DNA from: Staphylococcus sp. IVB6214
GTDB lineage: Bacteria; Bacillota; Bacilli; Staphylococcales; Staphylococcaceae
Reading direction: 5' to 3'
DNA: 64,000 nucleotides
Assembly: GCF_025558585.1 (NCBI RefSeq)
Contig: NZ_CP094723.1
Location: forward strand, 1,240,001-1,304,000
A program made the translations under genes and the position numbers. Of this stretch, positions 53,310-62,377 are shown one piece after another. The notes below the pieces were generated by a model, which worked only from the letters and a program-made list of their open reading frames with translations, ran no database searches and was not told the DNA's origin. How positions within the stretch are numbered: the stretch's first letter is position 1; each line of letters opens with the position of its first letter.

Positions 53310-54311
53310 TTATGCAATACCTTTTGCGATTAATTGTAATACTTCAACAACGCGGTTTGAGTAACCCCATTCGTTGTCATACCAAGCTAATACTTTAACT
53401 TTGTTATCTCCCATCACAATTGTTGATGGTGCATCAATAATTGCTGAATGTGGGTTTGTCATAAAGTCATCTGATACGAGTGGTACGTCTACTGTTTCAA
53501 CAATACCATCTAAGTCATTTTGACGGAACACTTCATTGACTTGTTCTTTCGTCACTGATTGTTCTAAATCTACAACTAAGTCAACTAGTGACACGTTTTT
53601 CGTAGGTACACGTAATGCCATACCATGTAACTTACCTTCTAGTTCAGGTAATACGAGCGCGAGTGCTTTTGCCGCACCAGTAGATGTAGGAATAATACTT
53701 TCAAATGCAGCACGTGCACGACGTAAATCTTTATGCGGGTTATCTAAGTTTTTTTGGTCATTTGTTACAGAGTGAACAGTTGTCATTAAGCCATTCACAA
53801 TACCAAATTCATCATTTAAAATCTTAGCAACTGGCGCTAAGCAGTTCGTTGTACAAGATGCGTTACTGAAGATGTCATATTTCTCCACATCTAAGTCTTT
53901 ATCGTTCACACCTTTAACGATTGTTTGAACGTCTCCACCTTTAGATGGACCCGTTAAGATAACTTTCTTTGCGCCTGCTTTAATGTGCGCAATTGCTTTA
54001 TCACCATGATTGAATTTACCTGTTGCTTCAACTACAACATCAATACCTAGTTCTTCCCATGGTAAATTTTCTGGATTACGGTCTGATACAAGTTTAATGT
54101 CTTTCCCATCAACTTTGATACCATTCTCTGTCGCTTCTACTGGCTTATTGAAAAGGCCATGTGTTGTATCATACTTAATAAGATGCGCAATTGTTTCAGG
54201 TGGGTAACTTGCGTTTAAAGCTACTACCTCAATATCCTCATTATTTAATGCAATACGTAATACCATACGGCCGATACGACCTAATCCATTAATCGCAATC
54301 TTTGTCGTCAT
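53310..54311 (-). CDS. gapB: Gluconeogenic glyceraldehyde-3-phosphate dehydrogenase
   Basis: This 333-residue enzyme interconverts glyceraldehyde-3-phosphate and 1,3-bisphosphoglycerate; the GapB type works in gluconeogenesis with NADP. It has the Rossmann motif N-G-L-G-R-I-G-R and the catalytic cysteine in N-A-S-C-T-T-N-C (about residue 151). The ATG at 54311 is chosen; AAGGAG lies 11 bases upstream. Two CcpN-like boxes and a cre-like site overlap its promoter, in line with repression by glucose. Confidence 0.95.
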   Translation of the reverse strand: MTTKIAINGLGRIGRMVLRIALNNEDIEVVALNASYPPETIAHLIKYDTTHGLFNKPVEATENGIKVDGKDIKLVSDRNPENLPWEELGIDVVVEATGKFNHGDKAIAHIKAGAKKVILTGPSKGGDVQTIVKGVNDKDLDVEKYDIFSNASCTTNCLAPVAKILNDEFGIVNGLMTTVHSVTNDQKNLDNPHKDLRRARAAFESIIPTSTGAAKALALVLPELEGKLHGMALRVPTKNVSLVDLVVDLEQSVTKEQVNEVFRQNDLDGIVETVDVPLVSDDFMTNPHSAIIDAPSTIVMGDNKVKVLAWYDNEWGYSNRVVEVLQLIAKGIA

Positions 54312-54333
54312 GTTAAAAAGCACTCCTTAGAAA

Positions 54334-54391
54334 TGTGTTATACTTATATCAATGAGTATAACATAATCTGAAATAAATGAAACCGTTTTCT
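54334..54391 (-). promoter_or_regulatory. gapB promoter with CcpN-like boxes and cre-like site
   Basis: The -10 TATACT (54355-54360) follows a weak -35 TTTCAT (54377-54382). Perfect nine-base arms TGTTATACT (54336-54344) and AGTATAACA (54355-54363) face each other; with two flanking bases each arm fits the CcpN box TRTGHYATAYW as I recall it. AGAAAACGGTTTCA (54378-54391) matches the cre consensus except one end base and overlaps the -35. Confidence 0.65.
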
Positions 54392-54451
54392 TTATTATTT
54401 TTATTTATAACCTATTATTCGATTGTTGAATAACTAAATTTACACCTAAAA

Positions 54452-54486
54452 AAGCACATGAAAACCTATAAGGACTCCATGTGCTT
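54452..54486 (-). terminator. Terminator after coaE
   Basis: A perfect nine-base-pair stem (AAGCACATG) with a 17-base loop and a run of six Ts on the minus strand, seven bases after the coaE stop. It separates polA-mutM-coaE from gapB. Confidence 0.85.
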
Positions 54487-54493
54487 AACATCT

Positions 54494-55114
54494 TTATTCT
54501 TCTATATTTGTATAAGGTTCTATATAGCCTTTTTCAATTAAGAGCTTTTCAACATTTTGTTTTAACTCTAACGTCGTAGCAAGATTATCAATGACGACAT
54601 CTGCCATTCTACTTTTTTTATCGATAGAGATTTGGCTATATACACGTGCTTTCGCATCTTCAATCGATAAATCATTTCGTGCCATGAGTCGATCCACTTG
54701 AATCGGCTCTGAAGCATACACAAGCCACACTTCATCTACGGTATCTTCCAATTTATTTTCGTATAATAATGGGATATCCATAATGACATTGTGTCCTTCA
54801 GCTAAGTACTGTTCTTTCTCCGCTTCCATCAATTCACGCACGATTGGATGAACAATCGCATTTAATTTTTCACGTAAGCCACTATCGTAAAAGACTTGTT
54901 CACCTACATACTGACGATTCATCTCGCCAGACTCAGTAATCGCTTCTTCTCCAAACACTTCACGCACTTGTTCCAAGCCTTTAGATCCTTTTTCGACCGC
55001 TTTTCGTGATGCGATGTCCGCATCTACAATTTTGAAACCGTGCGCTGATAACAATTGTGCGACTGTTGATTTTCCCGTCGCAATTCCTCCTGTTAATCCT
55101 ATCACTTTTGGCAT
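54494..55114 (-). CDS. coaE: Dephospho-CoA kinase
   Basis: This 206-residue P-loop kinase performs the last step of coenzyme A synthesis. It begins [17 protein letters not shown] and has D-A-D and the conserved D-I-P-L-L-Y-E motif. The ATG at 55114 follows AGAGGG; the frame is open 28 codons into mutM but this is not used. It is third in polA-mutM-coaE. Confidence 0.97.
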   Translation of the reverse strand: MPKVIGLTGGIATGKSTVAQLLSAHGFKIVDADIASRKAVEKGSKGLEQVREVFGEEAITESGEMNRQYVGEQVFYDSGLREKLNAIVHPIVRELMEAEKEQYLAEGHNVIMDIPLLYENKLEDTVDEVWLVYASEPIQVDRLMARNDLSIEDAKARVYSQISIDKKSRMADVVIDNLATTLELKQNVEKLLIEKGYIEPYTNIEE

Positions 55115-55127
55115 AATTTCCCTCTTT

Positions 55128-56000
55128 CTAACATTGACATTGCTCACAGTAGTGTGTGTTTCTGCCACCAATAACTGCCGTGACAATTTCACTTTCACAA
55201 ACAGAACACGTCTTTTGCTTATATACTTTCAAATTATTTTGCATCGTTCCTCGTTGACCATCTGCATGGACATAATCGGAAATACTCGTCCCACCATTCT
55301 CTATACCCATTTTCAACACCTTTACAACACTTTGAAAAACTTTTTGTCGCTGTGCCATCGATAATGTATTGGCAATGGTATGTGGGTTGATTTTCGCATC
55401 AAACAGCGCCTCACAGGCATAAATATTACCGCAACCCGCAATCACACGATGCTCCAATATCATTTGTTTAATTGGCATTTTGTGAAATTTTTTATTTGAA
55501 AACTGGTTAAGAAAGTGCACTTCTGCTTCCTTAGAGAACGGTTCAGGTGCTATCTCCGTAATGGATGGATAGTCGGAAATTTGTGCAACATTACGAATTT
55601 CGCCAAATCGTCTAATATCTGAATAAATTAGCTTCAGGCCATTATCCAAATGAAAAATCACATGCCAATGTTTTCGGTAGTTCGCAATGATAATATCTTC
55701 TACATCTTTGGCAACGAAGAAACCACCTGCCATCCCTAAATGTGAGATGAGTATACGTTCATTCGTGCCGTAACCGAGTGTAAACAATAAATATTTACTA
55801 CGTCGTGTGACATCTTGAATCGTATAGCCTATCGTATTGGTTTTAAAATCTTCTAAATGCATACCTTTAATAATGGTTTCCTTGCCTGCATTTTTACCTG
55901 CTACTACTTTATTTGAAAATGTTACATCAACTATCTGTTGACCCATAATGTGTGGTGCAATGCCACGTTTTACATGTTCAACTTCTGGTAATTCTGGCAT
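55128..56000 (-). CDS. mutM: Formamidopyrimidine-DNA glycosylase
   Basis: This 290-residue bifunctional glycosylase/lyase removes 8-oxoguanine. The catalytic N-terminal P-E-L-P-E-V-E (Pro2, Glu3) is intact. The helix-two-turn-helix region and the C-terminal zinc finger with two CxxC pairs (C-S-V-C and C-E-Q-C) are complete. It lies between polA and coaE. Confidence 0.98.
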   Translation of the reverse strand: MPELPEVEHVKRGIAPHIMGQQIVDVTFSNKVVAGKNAGKETIIKGMHLEDFKTNTIGYTIQDVTRRSKYLLFTLGYGTNERILISHLGMAGGFFVAKDVEDIIIANYRKHWHVIFHLDNGLKLIYSDIRRFGEIRNVAQISDYPSITEIAPEPFSKEAEVHFLNQFSNKKFHKMPIKQMILEHRVIAGCGNIYACEALFDAKINPHTIANTLSMAQRQKVFQSVVKVLKMGIENGGTSISDYVHADGQRGTMQNNLKVYKQKTCSVCESEIVTAVIGGRNTHYCEQCQC

Positions 56001-56019
56001 AGTTCACCCAACTTTCTAT

Positions 56020-58647
56020 CTATTTTGCATCATACCAAGTTGCGCCATTTTGTGATTCGACGCTTAATGGGACATCTAATTCCAATGCCTTCACCATAAT
56101 ATCTTCAACGAATTGACTGAATCGCTCAACTTCGTCTTTTGGCACTTCAAAAATCAACTCATCGTGTACTTGAAGTAATAATTCCGCCTTGAAATCGGTA
56201 TCTTGGACAGCATCATGAAAATCTACCATTGCCTTTTTAATAATATCCGCCGCACTTCCTTGAATTGGTGAGTTCATGGCCGTTCTCTCAGCAAAACCAC
56301 GCTTATTAAAGTTTCGACTTGTAATATCTGGAATATAGCGACGACGATGTAACAGTGTTTCTACATACCCTTGTTGTTTCGCATCTTGTACGATTGTTTC
56401 CATATATGTTTTGACACCTGGAAAGTGTGCGAGATAATCATCAATGAATTGTTGGGCTTCTTTACGTGTGATTCCTAAACTTTGACTCAGACCATAGTCG
56501 CTAATACCATACACAATCCCAAAATTGACAGCTTTCGCCTGACGACGCATTAAAGATGTGACTTCGTCTGCTTCAACATTAAAAACTTTCATCGCTGTTG
56601 TCGTATGCACATCTTCATTATCAATAAATGCTTTTTGTAAAGTAGGATCACCGGTAATATGTGCCAATACACGCAATTCGATTTGTGAGTAGTCAGCAGC
56701 TAAGATCACATAATCTTCATGTGAAGACTTGAATGCTTTACGGATTTGGCGCCCTTCTTCCAATCGGATCGGGATGTTTTGTAAGTTGGGATCAACAGAT
56801 GATAGACGACCAGTTTGCGCAAGTGTTTGATTAAAACGTGTATGGATGCGATGATCATCCCAGATTACTTTTTGTAAACCTTCTACATATGTGGATTGTA
56901 ACTTAGACAATGTACGGTATGTGAGAATATTTTCAATAATTGGATGTTGTCCTTGCAATTTTTCTAACACATCAACAGCTGTTGAATAACCTGTTTTTGT
57001 TTTTTTAATGACTGGCAGTTCTAGCTTCTCGAAAAGGATGACACCCAGTTGTTTTGGTGAGTTGAGATTGAACGTTTCCCCCGCTTGTTCATGAATCTTC
57101 TCAATCAATTGATCCAAACGCTGTTGTAGGTCTGACTCCATCGCTTGGAGCGTTTCTTTATCTGTATATATACCAGTGAACTCCATTTCACTTAATATAC
57201 GAGCCAGTGGTAGTTCAAGTTCGGTTAATAGGTCTAGTTGTTGATGCGATTCTAGCACCGTAATCATTTCAGTTTTTGAAGTAGCAATTGCATCCAAAAT
57301 TGATGCAATGTGTGTATGCAATACGTGATCATCAGGAACTTGGTATGATTTCCCTTTGCCGTATATTGCAACGTCTTCTTGTACATGTGTATTCGCGAAA
57401 CGTGACATCACTGAACTCACATCTTCAATCGTTTGTGACGGATCAATTAAGTAACTTGCCAACATTGCATCGAACGTAACATTTTGTAAATCAATATCTA
57501 TACGTTTCATTGCAATATATAACTTTTTCGCATCATATGTGGTAATCGATGTTTTAGTATTTGATAACCAATCAATTGCAGGTTGGTATGCCTTTAAATC
57601 TTCTATTGAAGACACTACATACTGAGTGCCATCAAAAATACCGAACTTTAATAAGTCATCTTTCAAATAGTTGGCACCTGCCACTTCAATATGCACTGTT
57701 GCTTCATCCAACTGTTCAAAGTCAATCATTTTAAGATCTGTCGATATTTCAAAAGTCTTTGACGGCGTTTCTTCAGTAGGTGTACTATCCACTTCATCTA
57801 ACATTTGACGAAACTCTAATTCCTTAAATAGTGCGATTTTGTCTGTTTCATCATGTGATTCTGGTAAACGTGTATCAGCAAGTGCCACTTCGATAGGACT
57901 TTCACGGTGGATAGTTGCAAGCTTTTTACTCATGAGTGCATCTTCTTTACTCGTCAATAATTTTTCTTTTAACTTTTTGCCTGTTACTGCATCAATATCT
58001 TCATACACTGCTTCCACAGTACCAAACTGATTGAGCAATTTAATCGCTGTTTTTTCTCCAACACCCGCAACACCTGGAATATTGTCGGATGCATCTCCCA
58101 TGAGACCTTTCATGTCGATAATTTGTTTTGGCTCTAATCCTTGATACTTTTCTGCGATAAATGCAGGGGTGTAATGATCAACATCTGTAACCCCTTTTTT
58201 CGTATAGTAAATGGTTACGTTTTCCGATGCCAATTGCGTTAAATCTCGATCACCCGTAATAATAATTGTTTCCATACCCGCTTCATCCGCTTCACGACTA
58301 AGCGTACCGATAATATCGTCTGCTTCGTAGTTGTCTAATTCATAGGTTTTAATGCCATAGGCTGCTAATAATTGTCGAATATATGGAAACTGTTCACTTA
58401 ATTCCGTCGGTGTTTTTTGACGACCTCCTTTATAGTCTGCATAATCTGCATGTCGAAACGTTGTTTTTCCTGCATCAAATGCAACAAGAGCGTGCGTCGG
58501 TTGTTCTTCTTTAAGTACTTTTTCTAAAAGACGAACGAATCCATAAATCGCATTTGTATGAATACCTGCTTTATTTTGTAATAATGGCAAAGCATAAAAA
58601 GCACGAAAGCTTAAACTATTACCATCAATGAGTATCAGTTTATCCAC
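56020..58647 (-). CDS. polA: DNA polymerase I
   Basis: This 875-residue repair polymerase has an N-terminal 5'-3' exonuclease (I-D-G-N-S-L-S-F-R-A-F; G-D-R-D-L-T-Q-L), a middle 3'-5' exonuclease-like domain that seems to lack several catalytic acids, as in Bacillus Pol I, and the family A polymerase domain (D-Y-S-Q-I-E-L-R; V-H-D-E). The start is GTG (58645-58647), seven bases after TTGGAGG. Confidence 0.98.
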   Translation of the reverse strand: MDKLILIDGNSLSFRAFYALPLLQNKAGIHTNAIYGFVRLLEKVLKEEQPTHALVAFDAGKTTFRHADYADYKGGRQKTPTELSEQFPYIRQLLAAYGIKTYELDNYEADDIIGTLSREADEAGMETIIITGDRDLTQLASENVTIYYTKKGVTDVDHYTPAFIAEKYQGLEPKQIIDMKGLMGDASDNIPGVAGVGEKTAIKLLNQFGTVEAVYEDIDAVTGKKLKEKLLTSKEDALMSKKLATIHRESPIEVALADTRLPESHDETDKIALFKELEFRQMLDEVDSTPTEETPSKTFEISTDLKMIDFEQLDEATVHIEVAGANYLKDDLLKFGIFDGTQYVVSSIEDLKAYQPAIDWLSNTKTSITTYDAKKLYIAMKRIDIDLQNVTFDAMLASYLIDPSQTIEDVSSVMSRFANTHVQEDVAIYGKGKSYQVPDDHVLHTHIASILDAIATSKTEMITVLESHQQLDLLTELELPLARILSEMEFTGIYTDKETLQAMESDLQQRLDQLIEKIHEQAGETFNLNSPKQLGVILFEKLELPVIKKTKTGYSTAVDVLEKLQGQHPIIENILTYRTLSKLQSTYVEGLQKVIWDDHRIHTRFNQTLAQTGRLSSVDPNLQNIPIRLEEGRQIRKAFKSSHEDYVILAADYSQIELRVLAHITGDPTLQKAFIDNEDVHTTTAMKVFNVEADEVTSLMRRQAKAVNFGIVYGISDYGLSQSLGITRKEAQQFIDDYLAHFPGVKTYMETIVQDAKQQGYVETLLHRRRYIPDITSRNFNKRGFAERTAMNSPIQGSAADIIKKAMVDFHDAVQDTDFKAELLLQVHDELIFEVPKDEVERFSQFVEDIMVKALELDVPLSVESQNGATWYDAK

Positions 58648-58737
58648 AGTCTTACCTCCAAGAATAGTAGTGCTTTTATTTTATCATAGAATGCGGTGAA
58701 ACCCTATTACGCAACGTTGTAGTCCAGTGTATACAAA

Positions 58738-58781
58738 AAGCTGGCAAGTCATGAAATGATATAATCATGAAATCCCAGCTT
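58738..58781 (-). terminator. Terminator-like hairpin after phoR
   Basis: AAGCTGG pairs with CCAGCTT around an inner T-C-A-T-G-rich stem, then TTTTTG on the minus strand, five bases after the phoR stop. The CTGGCAAG and TCCCAGC pieces recall the other dispersed hairpins in this window. Confidence 0.7.
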
Positions 58782-58785
58782 GATA

Positions 58786-60501
58786 TTACTTCCCTTTAAC
58801 TTGATTCGGTAACACAACTCTAAACATCGAACCGTTACCTTCCTCAGATTCAACTTCTATTTTTCCTTGATAAGCTTCTACAATATGTTTCGTAATAGAA
58901 AGACCTAATCCTGTCCCACCTGAATCACGACTTCTCGCTTTGTCAACTCTATAAAAACGTTCAAAAATACGATATTTCTCATTTTGATGAATGCCAATTC
59001 CTTCATCAATTACCTCTATTACATGTTGTTGTGTCTCATTATAAACACGCAATGTCACTCTTTTATTTTTAGGTGAATAATTCACTGCATTTGTCATTAA
59101 ATTAACAATTACTTGTGTAAGTTTATCTTCATCTGCCATTGCATAAATATGTGGTGCAATTTTGTCAACAAGTGTAATCTGCTTGGCATCTGCAATGGGC
59201 TGAATCATTGATAAACCATCACGTGCAACTTGTGACAAATCGATGCGATGTTTTTCCAATGTTGGATTTTGTTCAATCTTTGATAGATTAAGCAAATCTT
59301 CTACAAGTGATTGTATGCGGTTCGATTCTTTCAAGATAATATCTAAAAACATTTCAAGAGAATCTGAATCATTCTTCGCACCATCAATCAATGTCTCTGC
59401 AAATCCTTTTATCGATGTAATCGGTGTTCGTAACTCATGCGACACATTCGCAACGAAATCTTTACGTAAATTTTCAAGTTTTTTCAATGCGGTGATATCA
59501 TGTAACACAATCACCATACCTTGAAGTCGCTTCTTTTTACGTGTCAGGATAGGCACACAAGCCGCATCAAAAAATTTCTGATGAATATCATTCAAATGAA
59601 GTTCAATTTGTTGATATATTCCTTTTTCAACTTTAAATCCTTCAACAATTAACTTTTTCAAATTACTGTCTAACACATCTTCATAATGACGTTGCTCAAC
59701 ATTCTCTCCATTATGAAACATATCAATATATGTTTTATTTGCTACGACGACTTCACCCTTTTTATCAATCATCAAAATAGCACTCGGAATATTTTCTAAT
59801 GTCGTTAGCAGTCGATTTCGTTGCATTTTTTGTGCATGGTTCAGCTTTTCCAAACGACGTGCTAACACATTGATAGCGTGATACAGTTCTTTTGTCTCTT
59901 TTACATTACTTTCAGGAATACGAATATGATAGTTCCCTTCTGATAATAGAGAGGCAGCGTAAGATACTTCATTGATCGGTTTAATATATGTGCGATGAAT
60001 ATACCGAACGATAAAATAGATAAAACCAAGTGTCAACATACCGATAAAAATTAAATACTTCCAAAATGTCATTTGTAATTCCGTTACGATATCAGAATGC
60101 CCACGTATTAATAAAATCTGATTATTTTCTTTTTGTCCATATGTATAAATGCCAGACTTTTTGTTCCATTCATATATCGTAGACTGTCTTTCAAGCTTTT
60201 CTAACAATATCGATTTCTCTTTATCGAGTGACGGATATGTCTGTGAATGACTTCTCTTTACTTGATCATCTTCAATTAACAATGCATTGACATGCATCTG
60301 TTTCGCTAGTTGTTCAGCATGAATCTCATTTTTTTCTCGATAGGCAGCAAGAAGCAGTTGAGCAGATTGCCTCGCGCGCATCTGTTGATCATCCATTGTA
60401 TTTGTATAGATACTGTTATGAACAAAAAATCCAAGTATAAGAAAACTTACAACAATTAGCGTTGTAAGTAGCAATAATAATTTATGATAGAATTTAATCA
60501 T
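58786..60501 (-). CDS. phoR: Phosphate-response sensor histidine kinase PhoR
   Basis: This 571-residue membrane kinase has two membrane segments (about residues 8-28 and 148-167) around an external domain, HAMP, a PAS domain (about 235-340), HisKA with F-V-A-N-V-S-H-E-L-R-T-P (the phosphorylated His) and HATPase_c with G-G-T-G-L-G-L-S-I. The ATG follows the phoP stop immediately, so the pair is co-translated. It controls the response to low phosphate with PhoP. Confidence 0.93.
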   Translation of the reverse strand: MIKFYHKLLLLLTTLIVVSFLILGFFVHNSIYTNTMDDQQMRARQSAQLLLAAYREKNEIHAEQLAKQMHVNALLIEDDQVKRSHSQTYPSLDKEKSILLEKLERQSTIYEWNKKSGIYTYGQKENNQILLIRGHSDIVTELQMTFWKYLIFIGMLTLGFIYFIVRYIHRTYIKPINEVSYAASLLSEGNYHIRIPESNVKETKELYHAINVLARRLEKLNHAQKMQRNRLLTTLENIPSAILMIDKKGEVVVANKTYIDMFHNGENVEQRHYEDVLDSNLKKLIVEGFKVEKGIYQQIELHLNDIHQKFFDAACVPILTRKKKRLQGMVIVLHDITALKKLENLRKDFVANVSHELRTPITSIKGFAETLIDGAKNDSDSLEMFLDIILKESNRIQSLVEDLLNLSKIEQNPTLEKHRIDLSQVARDGLSMIQPIADAKQITLVDKIAPHIYAMADEDKLTQVIVNLMTNAVNYSPKNKRVTLRVYNETQQHVIEVIDEGIGIHQNEKYRIFERFYRVDKARSRDSGGTGLGLSITKHIVEAYQGKIEVESEEGNGSMFRVVLPNQVKGK

Positions 60502-61197
60502 TTATTTCTCTCGCTCCAGTTTATAACCGAGACCACGCACTGTTTTAATTAACTGTGGTTTCTTAGGGTTTTCTTCTAACTTATCTCGCAAATGACTGAT
60601 GTGAACATCGACAATACGAGAATCACCTGCAAATTCATAATTCCATACAGAATTCAACATGTGTTCACGAGTAATCACACGGCCTTGTCGTTCAATCAAG
60701 TACAGTAACAACTCGAATTCTTTTGGCGTGAGTTCTACGAGTTCTCCATCTCGATATACTTCAAAATATTCAGGACGAATACGTAACGAACCGATGTAGA
60801 TGTCGTCATTTTCTTGTTGCCATTCTGCTGATGTCACACGTCGTAATATCGCTTTCACACGTGCCACAACTTCACGTGGCGAGAAAGGTTTTGTCATGTA
60901 ATCATCTGCGCCGAGTTCCAATCCTAATACACGATCAAACGCATCATCTTTTGCCGTAAGCATTAATATAGGTACTGAATTCTTATTTGTACGAATCGTT
61001 TTACAAACTTCGATACCATCTTTTTTTGGCAACATGATATCTAACACAACAATATCTGGTTTGACTGTATTGACCATTTCAAGCGCTTGTTCACCGTCTT
61101 GTGCTACTTCGGTCATGTATCCTGCTTGTTCCAAGTTATATTTCAGCAATGTCACAATTGAATGTTCATCATCAACAATCAGTACTTTTTGAACCAT
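60502..61197 (-). CDS. phoP: Phosphate-response regulator PhoP
   Basis: This 231-residue OmpR-type response regulator has a receiver domain (acidic D-D-E near residues 9-11, phosphorylated Asp in V-L-D-I-M-L-P at about 53, Lys in T-K-P-F) and a C-terminal winged helix (L-T-P-K-E-F-E-L-L-L-Y-L). A TATAAT at 61232-61237 and repeated TTAA-type hexamers (61255-61280) lie upstream, possibly an autoregulatory PHO box. It is first in phoPR. Confidence 0.95.
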   Translation of the reverse strand: MVQKVLIVDDEHSIVTLLKYNLEQAGYMTEVAQDGEQALEMVNTVKPDIVVLDIMLPKKDGIEVCKTIRTNKNSVPILMLTAKDDAFDRVLGLELGADDYMTKPFSPREVVARVKAILRRVTSAEWQQENDDIYIGSLRIRPEYFEVYRDGELVELTPKEFELLLYLIERQGRVITREHMLNSVWNYEFAGDSRIVDVHISHLRDKLEENPKKPQLIKTVRGLGYKLEREK

Positions 61198-61367
61198 TTG
61201 CGAAGTCCCCTTCTCGTTAATTTATAAATATATTATAACGATAAACACGAAATACGTTAAGAAAATTAACAATGTTTTAATACAACCTTAATAAATGTAT
61301 TTCTTAGATTAAAAATACATTCATTTGGAAGTCATTATTTATTAAAACGTCAGAAATTAAATAAAAA

Positions 61368-61544
61368 TTATTTTTCATCTAATTTTCTTCCAATCACACC
61401 AATGATCAATCCTGTGATAAATAGAGTCAACGCTGATATTAAATGAATCATCAGATTATCTAAATTTAATTTAGGCTGTATTAGAAAATAATATGTCCCT
61501 AAAATGATTGAAAATTAAATAAAGGCTAAAATGCGATATTTCAT
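61368..61544 (-). pseudogene. Small membrane protein ORF broken by an in-frame stop
   Basis: A GAGGTG site precedes ATG at 61544. The frame reads M-K-Y-R-I-L-A-F-I, then TAA (61515-61517), then stays open for 48 more codons with hydrophobic segments and a charged end (R-K-L-D-E-K) to a TAA at 61368. One base change would restore a 58-residue protein with two membrane segments. It may be a decayed gene, a sequencing error, or chance; no family is recognisable. The rest of 61198-61703 has no other clear gene apart from the fragment noted at 61629. Confidence 0.55.
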
Positions 61545-61628
61545 CAAAATTCACCTCAAATTGTATTTGTAGTTCCATAAATATAATTATACATAAACGT
61601 ATTTGTAATTAATCTTTGTATTAGACTT

Positions 61629-61703
61629 TTAATAATAACATATGAAAACTTTAGTAATCATATATATAGCTAATAAAATACCTGGTACGAAAATCAAAGA
61701 TGA
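61629..61703 (-). other. In-frame hydrophobic continuation after the 66-residue ORF
   Basis: Directly after the TAG at 61704-61706 the same frame stays open for 24 codons, coding a hydrophobic stretch (L-I-F-V-P-G-I-L-L-A-I-Y), to TAA at 61629. It could be the cut-off end of a longer gene or chance in AT-rich DNA. Confidence 0.35.
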
Positions 61704-61904
61704 CTATAATAACCTTTTGAAATCAGATTCCTTTTCATCTTTCGTAAATGCCATCAAATAATACACGTAAGAAAAAAAGATCGTTAGAATCATCATAGCT
61801 ATCATTACCATAAAGTCAGGTGTTAAATAACCATGAGCAATTAATAAATATAAAATGACGACTCCAAATAACAAAAGTAATTGATATAAAATTAAAGTAA
61901 TCAT
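61704..61904 (-). CDS. Small membrane protein, 66 residues, perhaps truncated
   Basis: The ATG at 61904 lies six bases after GGAG. The protein has two membrane segments (about residues 3-21 and 29-50) and a charged C-terminal end (K-D-E-K-E-S-D-F-K-R). I do not recognise it. It lies in an AT-rich patch between phoP and icd, next to another small broken membrane ORF; the frame continues past its stop. Codon use is more AT-rich than the neighbours. It may be a remnant of a lineage-specific gene pair. Confidence 0.5.
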   Translation of the reverse strand: MITLILYQLLLLFGVVILYLLIAHGYLTPDFMVMIAMMILTIFFSYVYYLMAFTKDEKESDFKRLL

Positions 61905-61946
61905 ATCTCTCTCCATTACTCAGATAATTATTTTCTAAAGTACAAG

Positions 61947-61999
61947 GGAGTGGGACAGAACTCCTTTTTGCTATAAAAGATTTCGTCGTCCCACCCCGG
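61947..61999. repeat. Staphylococcal dispersed hairpin repeat (gtgggac type)
   Basis: GTGGGAC-AGAA on the left and TTCGTC-GTCCCAC on the right close a long hairpin, followed by CCCGGCAAG. Elements of this wording are scattered between genes in staphylococci. A divergent relative lies at 41602-41650. Confidence 0.7.
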
Positions 62000-62086
62000 C
62001 AAGGGTGACTAGAAGTTTTGCAGTAGCTGATTGATATGTGACTATGTTTACTTAATAAACTTGTCACACATCTAATCATCTTTGCA

Positions 62087-62136
62087 GGGGCACTACGACA
62101 AAATCATTATAAATGTTTATGATTTTGTAGTGCTCC
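62087..62136. repeat. Long intergenic hairpin
   Basis: GGGGCACTAC then AAAATCAT on the left pair with ATGATTTT and GTAGTGCTCC on the right, with a three-base bulge (GAC) and an 11-base loop: about 18 paired bases. It lies between icd and the small membrane gene and has no coding potential. Confidence 0.7.
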
Positions 62137-62204
62137 CAAAGTTTTTAAAAACGCATTTTCACTTCAAACACCTACTGCCATTACACTTATTTCTACATCT
62201 TAAA

Positions 62205-62237
62205 AGCGAGGAGCTGAGTACTATGTCCCAGCCCCTT
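62205..62237. repeat. Short repeat-like hairpin with GTCCCAGCCCC
   Basis: GAGGAGCTGAG can pair loosely with TCCCAGCCCCTTT. The wording (gctgggacat on the minus strand) is like other intergenic staphylococcal hairpins. The remaining sequence of 61905-62377 shows no gene. Confidence 0.45.
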
Positions 62238-62329
62238 TCACATCTATATTTACATAAGTGATTGGGTCATTACCTAATCATTTTATTATCCTTTAATTCT
62301 ATAAATCATGATTCTTTACCCAAAAAAGA

Positions 62330-62353
62330 GATCAGACATATCAACGTCTGATC
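62330..62353 (-). terminator. Terminator after icd
   Basis: A perfect eight-base-pair stem (GATCAGAC) with an eight-base loop, then CTCTTTTTT on the minus strand, 25 bases after the icd stop. Confidence 0.85.
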
Positions 62354-62377
62354 CCCGAAAATCATCGAAACGGATGA

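Noticed and set aside
61816..62079. An 87-codon minus-strand ORF upstream of the small membrane gene
   Set aside because: It crosses the dispersed hairpin repeat, has low-complexity composition and no ribosome site.
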